From Pirellula staleyi DSM 6068 (GTDB lineage: Bacteria; Planctomycetota; Planctomycetia; Pirellulales; Pirellulaceae), in contig CAMBSL010000007.1 in NCBI GenBank assembly GCA_945870455.1, forward strand, positions 1 to 50,974: 50,974 nt of DNA. Reading direction: 5' to 3'. Shown here piece by piece: positions 32,855-40,799 of the stretch (position 1 is the stretch's first letter; each line of letters starts with the position of its first letter). The translations under genes were made by a program, and so were the position numbers. Under the pieces are notes generated by a model. The model was not told the DNA's origin, searched no databases, and was given only the letters and a program-made list of their open reading frames with translations.

Positions 32855-33487
32855 CTAATCGTGTTCGGTGTTAAACATTCGATCGCCAGCGTCACCCAGG
32901 CCTGGAACGATGAATTTGTGAGAATTTAGCTCTTCATCGATGGCAGCGACAAACACCTTGACTTCGGGAAAGTCTTGATGAAACTGCTCGACACCGGGTC
33001 TAGCAGCGATCACGCTCAAGACTCGGATGTCTTGCACGCCCCACCTTTTCAGAGCTGCGACGGCAGCTCGGATCGAGCCTCCGGTCGCGAGCATGGGGTC
33101 GAGGACGAGCCCCACATCGACTGCATTTCCGCTTGGAAGTTTGCAATAATATTCCACGGGCATAGCGGTCGTTTCGTCGCGATACATCCCTAAATGCCAG
33201 ACGGCGGCATCCGGAAGCAACTGCAGGACAGGTTCGACCAAACCCAGTCCCGCTCTCAGAATTGGCACGATCCCAATCCGCTGGGCCATTCTTTTACCAG
33301 ACATTTCGGTTAGAGGAGTCTGAACCTTGAAAGGCGTGAGGACAAGGTCATCGGTCGCGCGAACGGCCAGCAGCATCGAAAGCAATTGAATTTGGATTCG
33401 GAATTGGGCGGGCGAAGTCGAGGTGTCTCGCAGAATGGACAGATGATGGGCTGCGAGCGGATGTTCTAACTCGAAAACATTTTGCAT
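32855..33487 (-). CDS. upp: Uracil phosphoribosyltransferase
   Basis: 210 residues from ATG 33487 (MQNVFELEHPLAAHHLSILR), the normal family length; the frame is open further upstream but inside the neighbouring gene. The enzyme salvages uracil with PRPP to UMP. Diagnostic: GIVPILRAGLGLVEPVLQLL, MYRDETTAMPVEYYCKLP, the PRPP loop LVLDPMLATGGSIRAA and the C-terminal VPGLGDAGDRMFNT uracil-binding segment. It begins 11 bases after the VWA gene stop and is probably co-transcribed with it. Confidence 0.97.
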   Translation of the reverse strand: MQNVFELEHPLAAHHLSILRDTSTSPAQFRIQIQLLSMLLAVRATDDLVLTPFKVQTPLTEMSGKRMAQRIGIVPILRAGLGLVEPVLQLLPDAAVWHLGMYRDETTAMPVEYYCKLPSGNAVDVGLVLDPMLATGGSIRAAVAALKRWGVQDIRVLSVIAARPGVEQFHQDFPEVKVFVAAIDEELNSHKFIVPGLGDAGDRMFNTEHD

Positions 33488-33498
33488 GGGTTGGAAAA

Positions 33499-34566
33499 CT
33501 ACTCTTGAGTCGCGGTCAAAGTGGTGACGTCGACATATTTGTACGTGCCGCGGTTCGTTTCCGCTAGCTCTCGAATCCATCCACCGTTGCTCGTAGCGGG
33601 GCCAACACTAAATTGGACGGAATGAATGGTGGTTCGGGATAGTTCCGCGCGTTGCTGGAGCTGACGCAATTGAGCGGGCGACAGAAACGGATCCTCGGCA
33701 TCCGTCAAGAAGTACAGAACGTCCGGACCATACGATAGTCCGAGCAAAAGAGCCGGCATATGATTCGTCGCGCCGTCACCGGGCATACCTCGCACAAATC
33801 TTTCCGCGCGATTTTTTTCATTATCCGATGCGAAAATCATTCGTCCAGAGCTGCCGAAAGTGGACATTGGGCGCAAGGAATCGTTGTAAAAAACGATTTG
33901 AAATTGATGATATTCGTTTAAAGACTTGATGCTATTGAGTAGTTCGCGTTTGGCTGAATTCAATGGGGCCGATTGATAGACATTCATGGAATCCGAACGA
34001 TCGATGACGAAAACGAACGAAGCACCGGTTCCTTCGGTGCCGAAAAACGAGGTTTTGATTTTGTTGCCGCTGCCTCGACCAGCTCCCGTCCCGTTGCCTG
34101 CTGTGTTGCCATCACCCGAGAGTCCGGAGCCGAGCGAGCCGTCTAAATTGGAGCCATTCGTTGTGGACGAATTGCTCGTTCCGACGAATTGTGACAAGAG
34201 GGTTTCGACGGAAATAGGTGGCCCGCCTGAGTCGTTGACCGAAAGAGTGGTGGGCTTCGGCTTGGTCGTGCTGGCGTTACTGCCGGCACTTGAGCCACCA
34301 GCCAAAAAATACTCGTTCCCTTGATTCGTTTCGTGAAGGACTGCGATTCCGACTGGTCGGTCCGCTTCGCCAGCAGTCCCACGCGTTTGCGGCCGCCAAA
34401 GAATCCCCAACGCAACGAATAATACTGTATGTAGGATGCAACTGGTCAACCAAGCGCGGTGATCGGACCAGGTTTTTTGTTGAGGCAGGAAAATGCTGCG
34501 ATCTCGACGCCCTAAAAAATTAGATTCAGGAACGCCAGTCGATTTTTCGCTCGAAATCTTTTTCAC
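33499..34566 (-). CDS. Membrane-anchored VWA-domain protein
   Basis: 355 residues. One N-terminal membrane helix (LTSCILHTVLFVALGILW, ~40-57) is followed by a low-complexity Gly/Ser/Asn/Thr linker (~95-170: NGSNLDGSLGSGLSGDGNTA) and a VWA domain with the MIDAS start FVFVIDRSDSMN (~184) and YFLTDAEDPFLS (third MIDAS segment). It probably binds another envelope protein through Mg2+. Co-directional with upp 11 bases downstream, an unexpected pairing. The N-terminal layout resembles TonB/BatA-like anchored proteins. Confidence 0.85.
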   Translation of the reverse strand: MKKISSEKSTGVPESNFLGRRDRSIFLPQQKTWSDHRAWLTSCILHTVLFVALGILWRPQTRGTAGEADRPVGIAVLHETNQGNEYFLAGGSSAGSNASTTKPKPTTLSVNDSGGPPISVETLLSQFVGTSNSSTTNGSNLDGSLGSGLSGDGNTAGNGTGAGRGSGNKIKTSFFGTEGTGASFVFVIDRSDSMNVYQSAPLNSAKRELLNSIKSLNEYHQFQIVFYNDSLRPMSTFGSSGRMIFASDNEKNRAERFVRGMPGDGATNHMPALLLGLSYGPDVLYFLTDAEDPFLSPAQLRQLQQRAELSRTTIHSVQFSVGPATSNGGWIRELAETNRGTYKYVDVTTLTATQE

Positions 34567-34882
34567 GGCACGAATTCAACCAAGTTTTTTGAATGAAAAA
34601 TAAACCCAAATCTCCGGCGAGCCCCGTTTTCGGTCGCTTTTGTACCGGTTCTAACAAAAATACGCCCTAATTGGAACTTTGACGCCCTACTCGTATCTTA
34701 CTAGCGGAAGGTTTTGTTGACACGTACAGTGTCGTAATTAGGATTGATTCGAGGAGTTCGAAACCTTTTCGTTCGCTGCATTCGAGACTGTAGGCTAGCA
34801 AGGACCACTTTTGCCATCCGATCGTCGTAAACTATGCTTCGCTCCTGGATTTAGCACCTTTTCTTTTACTGCTGGGTAAGTC
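34567..34882. other. 316-base divergent intergenic region
   Basis: Separates the VWA gene (minus) from the giant surface protein (plus) and must hold both promoters. It contains a good promoter candidate on the plus strand (34717-34744) overlapping an inverted repeat. No coding sequence recognised. Confidence 0.6.
34717..34744 (+). promoter_or_regulatory. Candidate promoter of the giant surface protein, with overlapping palindrome
   Basis: TTGACA at 34717-34722 is a consensus -35. Sixteen bases later TAGGAT (34739-34744) gives four of six matches to the -10. GACAC-GTACA-GTGTC (34719-34733) is a perfect interrupted palindrome overlapping the -35 and spacer, in the position of a repressor operator. 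Predicted leader ~130 bases to the ATG at 34883. Confidence 0.45.
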
Positions 34883-37800
34883 ATGACTAAGGAACGTCAG
34901 TTCGGCGCACAATCTCGACGAAAAAAGGTACTTCGTGGAGATCAAATTTCGAAACGTCGAATGTTTCTGGAAAGTCTGGAAGACCGTCGCTTGATGACGG
35001 TAGAGCCTGATGTGAACGGATGGTACTATCCTCCGATTGGCAAATTCACCGCGGACAACACGGTCAGCATTGGGCCAGCAGAATATGCTCGGCGGTCTGC
35101 GTTGCAGTACGGCACCGGAAACCTTGTTAATACGCGTTCGGGAGGTGAGAACGGGTCACCCTTCAATACATCCGAAGTGGAGCCCAATAGTGTTCCTAGG
35201 CAGGCACAATTGATCCCGCTCGGGACTCTACCTAGCAATTTTTCCGTCGCTAATATATCTGGTCAATTGTCAAGTGCTACTCCGACCAGTATCGTTGATG
35301 AAGATTACTACGCAGTTGACCTACGTGCTGGCGACATTCTCGAGGCGTCGCTAACGGGCACCAGGTTTTTTTTCGACGTATCACTGAGTGATTCGTCGGG
35401 GTCTGAGATTATCGGTAGCACATTTAATTCGTCGACGGCATTCCCGCTCTCGTCGCCGCTTTATAACGTACCCGGCGTTACGACCTTCGCCCAAATCATC
35501 CCTGCCACGGGTAGGTATTATGTTCGCGTTGCGGATGGAATCGGTCCTTATGCTCTGAAGTTGCGAGCATTCAGAAACTCGATTGAGAGCGAGCCGATTG
35601 GGACCAAGCAGATTATATTCCTGGACTTCAATGGGCAGATTTTTAATGCAGGTGTTTTTGGAGTGCCAATCTCCGTGCGTTTACCTTCGTTGATCGATAC
35701 AGTTGAGCAGTTCGGATTCCTCCGGAGCGACGAAAATGCCCTAATTGATGGGATCATCGCCGGAATCAAGGAAAACTTTCAAGGGACGTTGCCTTTCACG
35801 GGCAACAATGGTTACTTCTCCGCAGATGGCCGACCTGGTAGTTTCGATATTGAGTTCCAAAACAGTCGCGATAATCCAGATCCATGGGCGGATAGAAATG
35901 TTTCTCGCGTCATTATCGGTGGCGGCTTTAATGAGTTTCCGCTTCCAGTACGCGGTATAGCCCAGAGCATTGACATAGGTAATTACAATCGTACGGAAAC
36001 GGCGATTGTATTGCCCGAGGCCTACTTTCTGCCGGGTGACGATGTTCGCACTATTCCGCGAACTGCAACGAGGTCCACGTTAGACGTGTTTGTTAAAGCA
36101 ATTTCGGCAACCATTAGCCACGAGATGGGTCACTATCTGGGTGCTTTCCATCAAGAGAATAGCAACAGCATTTTGGCCCTAATGGATTCGGGTGGGCTTC
36201 CACTGTCAACGTCCAGAGTTGGGGTCGGAGTCGATGGCATTTTTGGAACCGTTGACGATATTGATATTGATTTTGTTAAAGATCGATATGCGATAGCCGA
36301 AGGATTTACCGGCAGAACCGATCATGCGATCAATATGGCGTATGCACTGGGGACTGGCATGGTTGGTTCAACCATTACGGGCATCGTGTATAATGATCGC
36401 AATCGGAATGCACGTCAGGATACCGGTGATGAAGGGTTAGCGAACTGGACCGTTTTTGCGGACATAAATGGCAACAACGTTCAGGATGCGGGTGACACAT
36501 CCACATTAACCCTCGCCAACGGAGCCTACACGCTTTCGGTGCCTACGGGAACGTTCAATATTCGCGCAGTCCCAAAAAGCAATTGGGTAGTCACAGCCCC
36601 AGCGTCGGGAGTGGCGCGAGTTTCCGGTGGCGGTACAGCCAATTTTGGCTTCAACATACCCTCAGATTTAGCAACCGGTTTTAAATGGCTAGACAATAAC
36701 GGGGATGGAATTCGTGATGCGAGCGAACCTGGCCTTGCTGGAGTCTATATTTATCTCGATCTCGACGGCGATCAACGTCCCGACTTGGGTGAGCCTGCCA
36801 GCATCACCAAGGCCGACGGTTCGTACTCACTAACTCCCCCATCGCTAGGGACTTTTGCGATCCGCGAAGTCGTTGAATCCGGCTACATTCAGACTTATCC
36901 GTCATCTGGCCAACACGTCGTAACTTTTGATGGAACGAATCCGCTCCGTGGATATGACTTCGGCAACAACGAGTCATCTGATTGGGGTGATGCTCCTGCA
37001 CCATACCCAACAACGCGAGCAGCGAATGGTGCATCACACGGTTTAACAGCAGGACTTCGTCTCGGTATCAATATTGATTCCGAACAGGATGGCCAACCGA
37101 CGGCCACTGCAACCGGAGATGATACTACGGGCATCACTGGTAGCAATGGCCTAGTCATCGACGATGAAGACGGTGTTGTCATACTCGCGCCGATTGTACG
37201 AGGGGACAGCTCGAACATTATTCAGGTCAGCGTGACCAACACGACCGGAACACCAAGTTACCTCCAGGGCTGGATCGATTTTAACGGCAATGGTATTTGG
37301 GGCGACGTTGCAAACGAGCAGATCGCAAAGAACGTCTTGGTTGCCAATGGTTTAAACAACATTACTTTCGCGACACCTTCCGGAGCAGTGAATCAAGCCT
37401 TTGCTCGGTTCCGCTTGTCTCAGGATCAAAACGTAGCCCCGACGGGCAAATCCAAAACCGGCGAAGTGGAAGACTATGTGTTTAGCGTCGTCGATGGCCC
37501 TCGAACTCTATTGCAGCCGGATTCGTTTACCGTTGCACGCAATAGCCAACTGAACCCAATGGATGTCCTCGCAAACGACTTTGCATTGCCAAACGATCCT
37601 TGGACGATTACCAGTGTAAGTCTTGGAATAAATGGCGGTCGTGTTGTCATCGATGCGGGTGGCAAAGCGGTCAAGTATACGCCAGCTCTCAGCTTTGTAG
37701 GACGCGACGAATTCACGTATACGACGACGAGTCAATCGGGGCGAATAGAAACCGCCAAAGTCACGGTAACTGTCGCGCTTCAGTTTGTCGACCCAGTTGC

Positions 37801-39958
37801 GGTTGACGACTCTTTTGATGTCCCAACCAATTCGATAGGATTCCCGTTGAGTGTGCTTGCCAACGACATCGAAGGTCGTGGCGGTGCGCTCATTGTTTCT
37901 AGTGTCACGGACCCAGACAAAGGTGGATCGGTGACGATTGGGTCTGGTGGACAGAGTATTCGATACACACCAGCCCGCGGATTCGGCGGCACCGAGCAAT
38001 TCAGCTACACAGCAACGGATGCAACCGGTAAAACAACTTCAGCTAGGATTACAGTTCACACTGTTCAAGGTGCACGAGCCGATGACGAAGTTGAATTCAG
38101 CTTCAAGTTTCTGAACAGTGCAGACCAGCCAGTTACCGAAGTGCGCCAAGGTGAGACATTTAAGGTTGTTGTTGTTGTTGACGACCTACGTCCCGAAAAA
38201 GCTGCGGCCGAAATTCCTCCACGAAACGTCACAGATCCGGGCGTTTACTCTGCCTACCTCGATGTGCTTTACTCGTCAGGTTTAGTCACACCCAATGCAC
38301 CGCGAACTGGTAGTCCTCTGGATTTTGCAGCAACATTCGTAGCACCTTATCAAACCGGTATCAATGGAACTGCTAAGACACCTGGAATTCTTGATGAGTT
38401 GGGCGCATACGTTGGCTTAGTATCCTCGTTCAATAAACCAAACCCAATTCCCGTTGTCGTCTTAGAGTTTACAGCGTCTTCAGCCGGTATTGCAGAGTTT
38501 GTAGGGGACCCAGCAGATCGACTTCCGAATTCGGAGGTGAGTTTCTACAACACGCCAACCACGCGTGTTCCTAACGAACAGATTCGCTTCGGACGTGCAA
38601 CCTTGGAAATCGTTCCAAGTGGCGTCGATTTCCCATTCGCCGTCGACGACACTCGCTTCAACATCGCTGCAGGAAACGCCTTCAACATTGACGTTTTGAC
38701 CAACGATGTTAGGGGTACGCAACCACCTGTCCGAATCACTTCGGTTACGCAGCCCGCGAACGGCCAGACAACGATTAATCGAAATAACCAAGGCGATGAC
38801 ACAATCAGTTATGTCTCCACTTCTAACTTTGTCGGATTAGAACAGTTCAAGTACACCATCACGGACAACCGAGGATTCATTTCGACTGCAACGGTTAGCT
38901 TGCACGTCGGAGCGGGCACCGCAGACGATTTTATTCGGCTGCGACTTGATGCGACGGATCTCTCGGGTGTTCCCATTGATCAGGTCATCGTTGGGCAACA
39001 GTTCCAACTGCGTGGATACGTCCAGGACATACGCACAGCGGCAGTCAAGCCAGGGGTGTTTGCTGCGTTCCAAGATATTCTCTACGATAAGGGGTTAGTA
39101 TCGGTCAACGCCAGCACTGACCCAGCCGGTCTAGGATTCCAAGTCGTTTTCGATCCCGCTTACAGCAATGGCAAGTCGGGTGACATTCGAATTCCTGGTG
39201 TCGTGAATGAAATCGGTTCGGTACAAACCAGTGATGGCCCAACTGGCTCGGGTGAAAAACTGCAATTCACCATCACCTTAACGGCACGCAATACGGGAAC
39301 AGCCAATTTCCTTGGCGATCCGGCCGACATCAAGCCGTTTCATGATAGCTTGGTGTTCGAACCCACCACTCCTCTGACACCAAATCAAATCCGGTACTTG
39401 TCAGACTCAATCCGAATCGTAGCGGCAGCAGGTGGATCGGGATCTAGCGGAGGCGAAGGGAACACAAACGCAACCAACGCATACGACGTGAACAACGACG
39501 GATACGTGTCCCCCATCGACGTCTTGATTCTCGTTAATTCGATGAACACGGGTTCCAGCGGATTTCTGAGTTCCCCAGCAACTGGCGGCGGCAATGGAGA
39601 AAGCGGCTCAGGAAGATATTTCTTGGATGTGAATCGGGACAATTACTTGTCGCCGTTGGACGCTCTAGCAGTCATCAATTATTTGAACAATCGCAGTAAT
39701 GTGGCTGGCGGAGAAGGCGAGGGAGCTCCGGCTATCACCTCAAATTCAACTCCACTCACGACGGAATTGGTCGATGTGCCATTTACCAAGAAGAGAGCAA
39801 TCACTCCATTCGACAGTTCGGTTTATGGGCCAATGCCATCCTCGCATGATTTCGACAAAGTGTTGGCATGGAACGATGATCTATCAGCTCACTCCGAAAC
39901 CGATGATGAACTGGATTTCTTAGATGGTCTCGCTTTAGACGTGTTCCGCAACTCGTAA
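34883..39958 (+). CDS. Giant surface protein: metzincin motif, SdrD-like B, GEVED, cadherin/Ig-like, cohesin-like and dockerin domains
   Basis: 1,691 residues. The start has the planctomycete export segment FLESLEDRRLM (28-38). A secreted-protease region contains HEMGHYLGAFH (413-423), a complete HExxHxxGxxH metzincin zinc site, with a Met-turn candidate ALMDSGG ~10 residues on. Two SdrD-B-type repeats follow (~492-690; GIVYNDRNRNARQDTGDEGL; FKWLDNNGDGIRDASEPGL). A GEVED domain spans ~699-866, ending GEVEDYVF. Three cadherin/Ig-like repeats have VLANDF, VLANDIEG and VLTNDVRG. Two related cohesin-like domains lie at ~1070-1245 and 1349-1515. Two dockerin-type EF-hands close it: DVNNDGYVSPIDVL (~1534) and DVNRDNYLSPLDAL (~1581). 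Predicted cell-surface or secreted metalloprotease/adhesin. Confidence 0.92.
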   Translation: MTKERQFGAQSRRKKVLRGDQISKRRMFLESLEDRRLMTVEPDVNGWYYPPIGKFTADNTVSIGPAEYARRSALQYGTGNLVNTRSGGENGSPFNTSEVEPNSVPRQAQLIPLGTLPSNFSVANISGQLSSATPTSIVDEDYYAVDLRAGDILEASLTGTRFFFDVSLSDSSGSEIIGSTFNSSTAFPLSSPLYNVPGVTTFAQIIPATGRYYVRVADGIGPYALKLRAFRNSIESEPIGTKQIIFLDFNGQIFNAGVFGVPISVRLPSLIDTVEQFGFLRSDENALIDGIIAGIKENFQGTLPFTGNNGYFSADGRPGSFDIEFQNSRDNPDPWADRNVSRVIIGGGFNEFPLPVRGIAQSIDIGNYNRTETAIVLPEAYFLPGDDVRTIPRTATRSTLDVFVKAISATISHEMGHYLGAFHQENSNSILALMDSGGLPLSTSRVGVGVDGIFGTVDDIDIDFVKDRYAIAEGFTGRTDHAINMAYALGTGMVGSTITGIVYNDRNRNARQDTGDEGLANWTVFADINGNNVQDAGDTSTLTLANGAYTLSVPTGTFNIRAVPKSNWVVTAPASGVARVSGGGTANFGFNIPSDLATGFKWLDNNGDGIRDASEPGLAGVYIYLDLDGDQRPDLGEPASITKADGSYSLTPPSLGTFAIREVVESGYIQTYPSSGQHVVTFDGTNPLRGYDFGNNESSDWGDAPAPYPTTRAANGASHGLTAGLRLGINIDSEQDGQPTATATGDDTTGITGSNGLVIDDEDGVVILAPIVRGDSSNIIQVSVTNTTGTPSYLQGWIDFNGNGIWGDVANEQIAKNVLVANGLNNITFATPSGAVNQAFARFRLSQDQNVAPTGKSKTGEVEDYVFSVVDGPRTLLQPDSFTVARNSQLNPMDVLANDFALPNDPWTITSVSLGINGGRVVIDAGGKAVKYTPALSFVGRDEFTYTTTSQSGRIETAKVTVTVALQFVDPVAVDDSFDVPTNSIGFPLSVLANDIEGRGGALIVSSVTDPDKGGSVTIGSGGQSIRYTPARGFGGTEQFSYTATDATGKTTSARITVHTVQGARADDEVEFSFKFLNSADQPVTEVRQGETFKVVVVVDDLRPEKAAAEIPPRNVTDPGVYSAYLDVLYSSGLVTPNAPRTGSPLDFAATFVAPYQTGINGTAKTPGILDELGAYVGLVSSFNKPNPIPVVVLEFTASSAGIAEFVGDPADRLPNSEVSFYNTPTTRVPNEQIRFGRATLEIVPSGVDFPFAVDDTRFNIAAGNAFNIDVLTNDVRGTQPPVRITSVTQPANGQTTINRNNQGDDTISYVSTSNFVGLEQFKYTITDNRGFISTATVSLHVGAGTADDFIRLRLDATDLSGVPIDQVIVGQQFQLRGYVQDIRTAAVKPGVFAAFQDILYDKGLVSVNASTDPAGLGFQVVFDPAYSNGKSGDIRIPGVVNEIGSVQTSDGPTGSGEKLQFTITLTARNTGTANFLGDPADIKPFHDSLVFEPTTPLTPNQIRYLSDSIRIVAAAGGSGSSGGEGNTNATNAYDVNNDGYVSPIDVLILVNSMNTGSSGFLSSPATGGGNGESGSGRYFLDVNRDNYLSPLDALAVINYLNNRSNVAGGEGEGAPAITSNSTPLTTELVDVPFTKKRAITPFDSSVYGPMPSSHDFDKVLAWNDDLSAHSETDDELDFLDGLALDVFRNS

Positions 39959-39988
39959 GCAAGCGTGACTCGCCGAGAGGATTCTTAC

Positions 39989-40020
39989 AGAGGTCGACCA
40001 ACAGGTCGGCCTCTTTTTTA
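39989..40020 (+). terminator. Intrinsic terminator of the giant surface protein gene
   Basis: AGAGGTCGACC (39989-39999), loop AACA, GGTCGGCCTCT (40004-40014), then a run of T. Ten of eleven pairs are Watson-Crick and the remaining one is a G-U in RNA. It lies 31 bases after the stop. Confidence 0.85.
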
Positions 40021-40155
40021 TTTTCCATCTTGAACCGCAATACCGTTCAACGAAGCCAATGTCGCAAAACTCTCGCTTAACCGTTAGCCGTACGTTACTG
40101 GTATCTCGCTAAGCACATCGGTATGAGTCTTCGAGTGAAACCACTAAGTGCCGAA

Positions 40156-40214
40156 GGGCAATAGCCCCGGTTCTCGACGAATGTCGAGCAGTTGGAAAAC
40201 CGGGGCTAGCGCCC
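40156..40214. repeat. Nested hairpin element
   Basis: Outer arms 40156-40172 and 40198-40214 pair at 15 of 17 positions, including TAGCCCCGGTT/AACCGGGGCTA as an 11-bp perfect block. An inner hairpin, CTCGAC-GAAT-GTCGAG (40173-40188), starts directly after the left arm. The two-stem design is reminiscent of REP/BIME units. Confidence 0.75.
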
Positions 40215-40274
40215 AATGGCCAATTGATATGAAAAACATATGTGGATGTGCTTAGTACGCTTTAGGCTGACGTC

Positions 40275-40790
40275 CTAGAATCCAAAATCCTTTAGCCATT
40301 TCCTTTTCTCCTCGTCGCTCAACTCGCGTTGCTTGATATCCGGATCCGGATTGCATGCGTTCTCTTGATTCGCCTCCTGTTGTCTTCGTTGGCGGTCGAA
40401 CTGTTCGTCGAGCCATGCATCGCTATCCAGCACTTTTGCTCCCCGAGCAATCGCTTTTCTGTGGATAGCATGATCCGACGAGACCACCGTAAGACGTTTC
40501 GGGGTCGGATGCTTTCGAATCTCCATTTGGATCAATTCGTCGGCCGAAGCCCAATCACGAGCAAAAACAATCTGGATGCCGTGATGCGAGTATTTGTCAG
40601 GCAAACCGGTTGGCGCTTCCTTGGCGTCGAACACGATCATCGTGCCAACTCGCTCTGAGTCGTCAATCAGCTCGATCAGCAGCTCCATCAGGCGACCTCG
40701 GGCTGCTCGCAGCGCATTCTTGCCCATTAAGCCTCTTTCGATGACGATGCTTTGAAACAACAAATTGTAGCCGTCGATGAGCAACCGCAT
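40275..40790 (-). CDS. NYN-domain RNA-processing protein, YacP-like
   Basis: 171 residues. The PIN-like NYN fold is shown by MRLLIDGYNLLFQ (Asp6, Asn9), MIVFDAKEAP, ADELIQMEIRK and LTVVSSDHAIHRKAIARGA (Asp106), the acidic residues expected to bind the catalytic metal. Related Bacillus YacP (Rae1) cleaves mRNA on the ribosome. The C-terminal ~45 residues are charged and end KRKWLKDFGF. It starts nine bases after the APC permease stop. Cytoplasmic. Confidence 0.88.
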   Translation of the reverse strand: MRLLIDGYNLLFQSIVIERGLMGKNALRAARGRLMELLIELIDDSERVGTMIVFDAKEAPTGLPDKYSHHGIQIVFARDWASADELIQMEIRKHPTPKRLTVVSSDHAIHRKAIARGAKVLDSDAWLDEQFDRQRRQQEANQENACNPDPDIKQRELSDEEKRKWLKDFGF

Positions 40791-40799
40791 CTCGAATGA

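Larger units (their letters stand above)
39959..40274. other. 316-base intergenic region with terminator and nested hairpin
   Basis: Between the giant protein (plus) and the NYN gene (minus), which converge. It holds an intrinsic terminator (39989-40020) and a separate structured element (40156-40214). No coding sequence recognised. Confidence 0.6.

Noticed and set aside
34883-39958. Cellulosome component
   Set aside because: Dockerin and cohesin-like modules are present, but no glycoside hydrolase or carbohydrate-binding genes are near, and dockerin-type EF-hands are common in planctomycete surface proteins.
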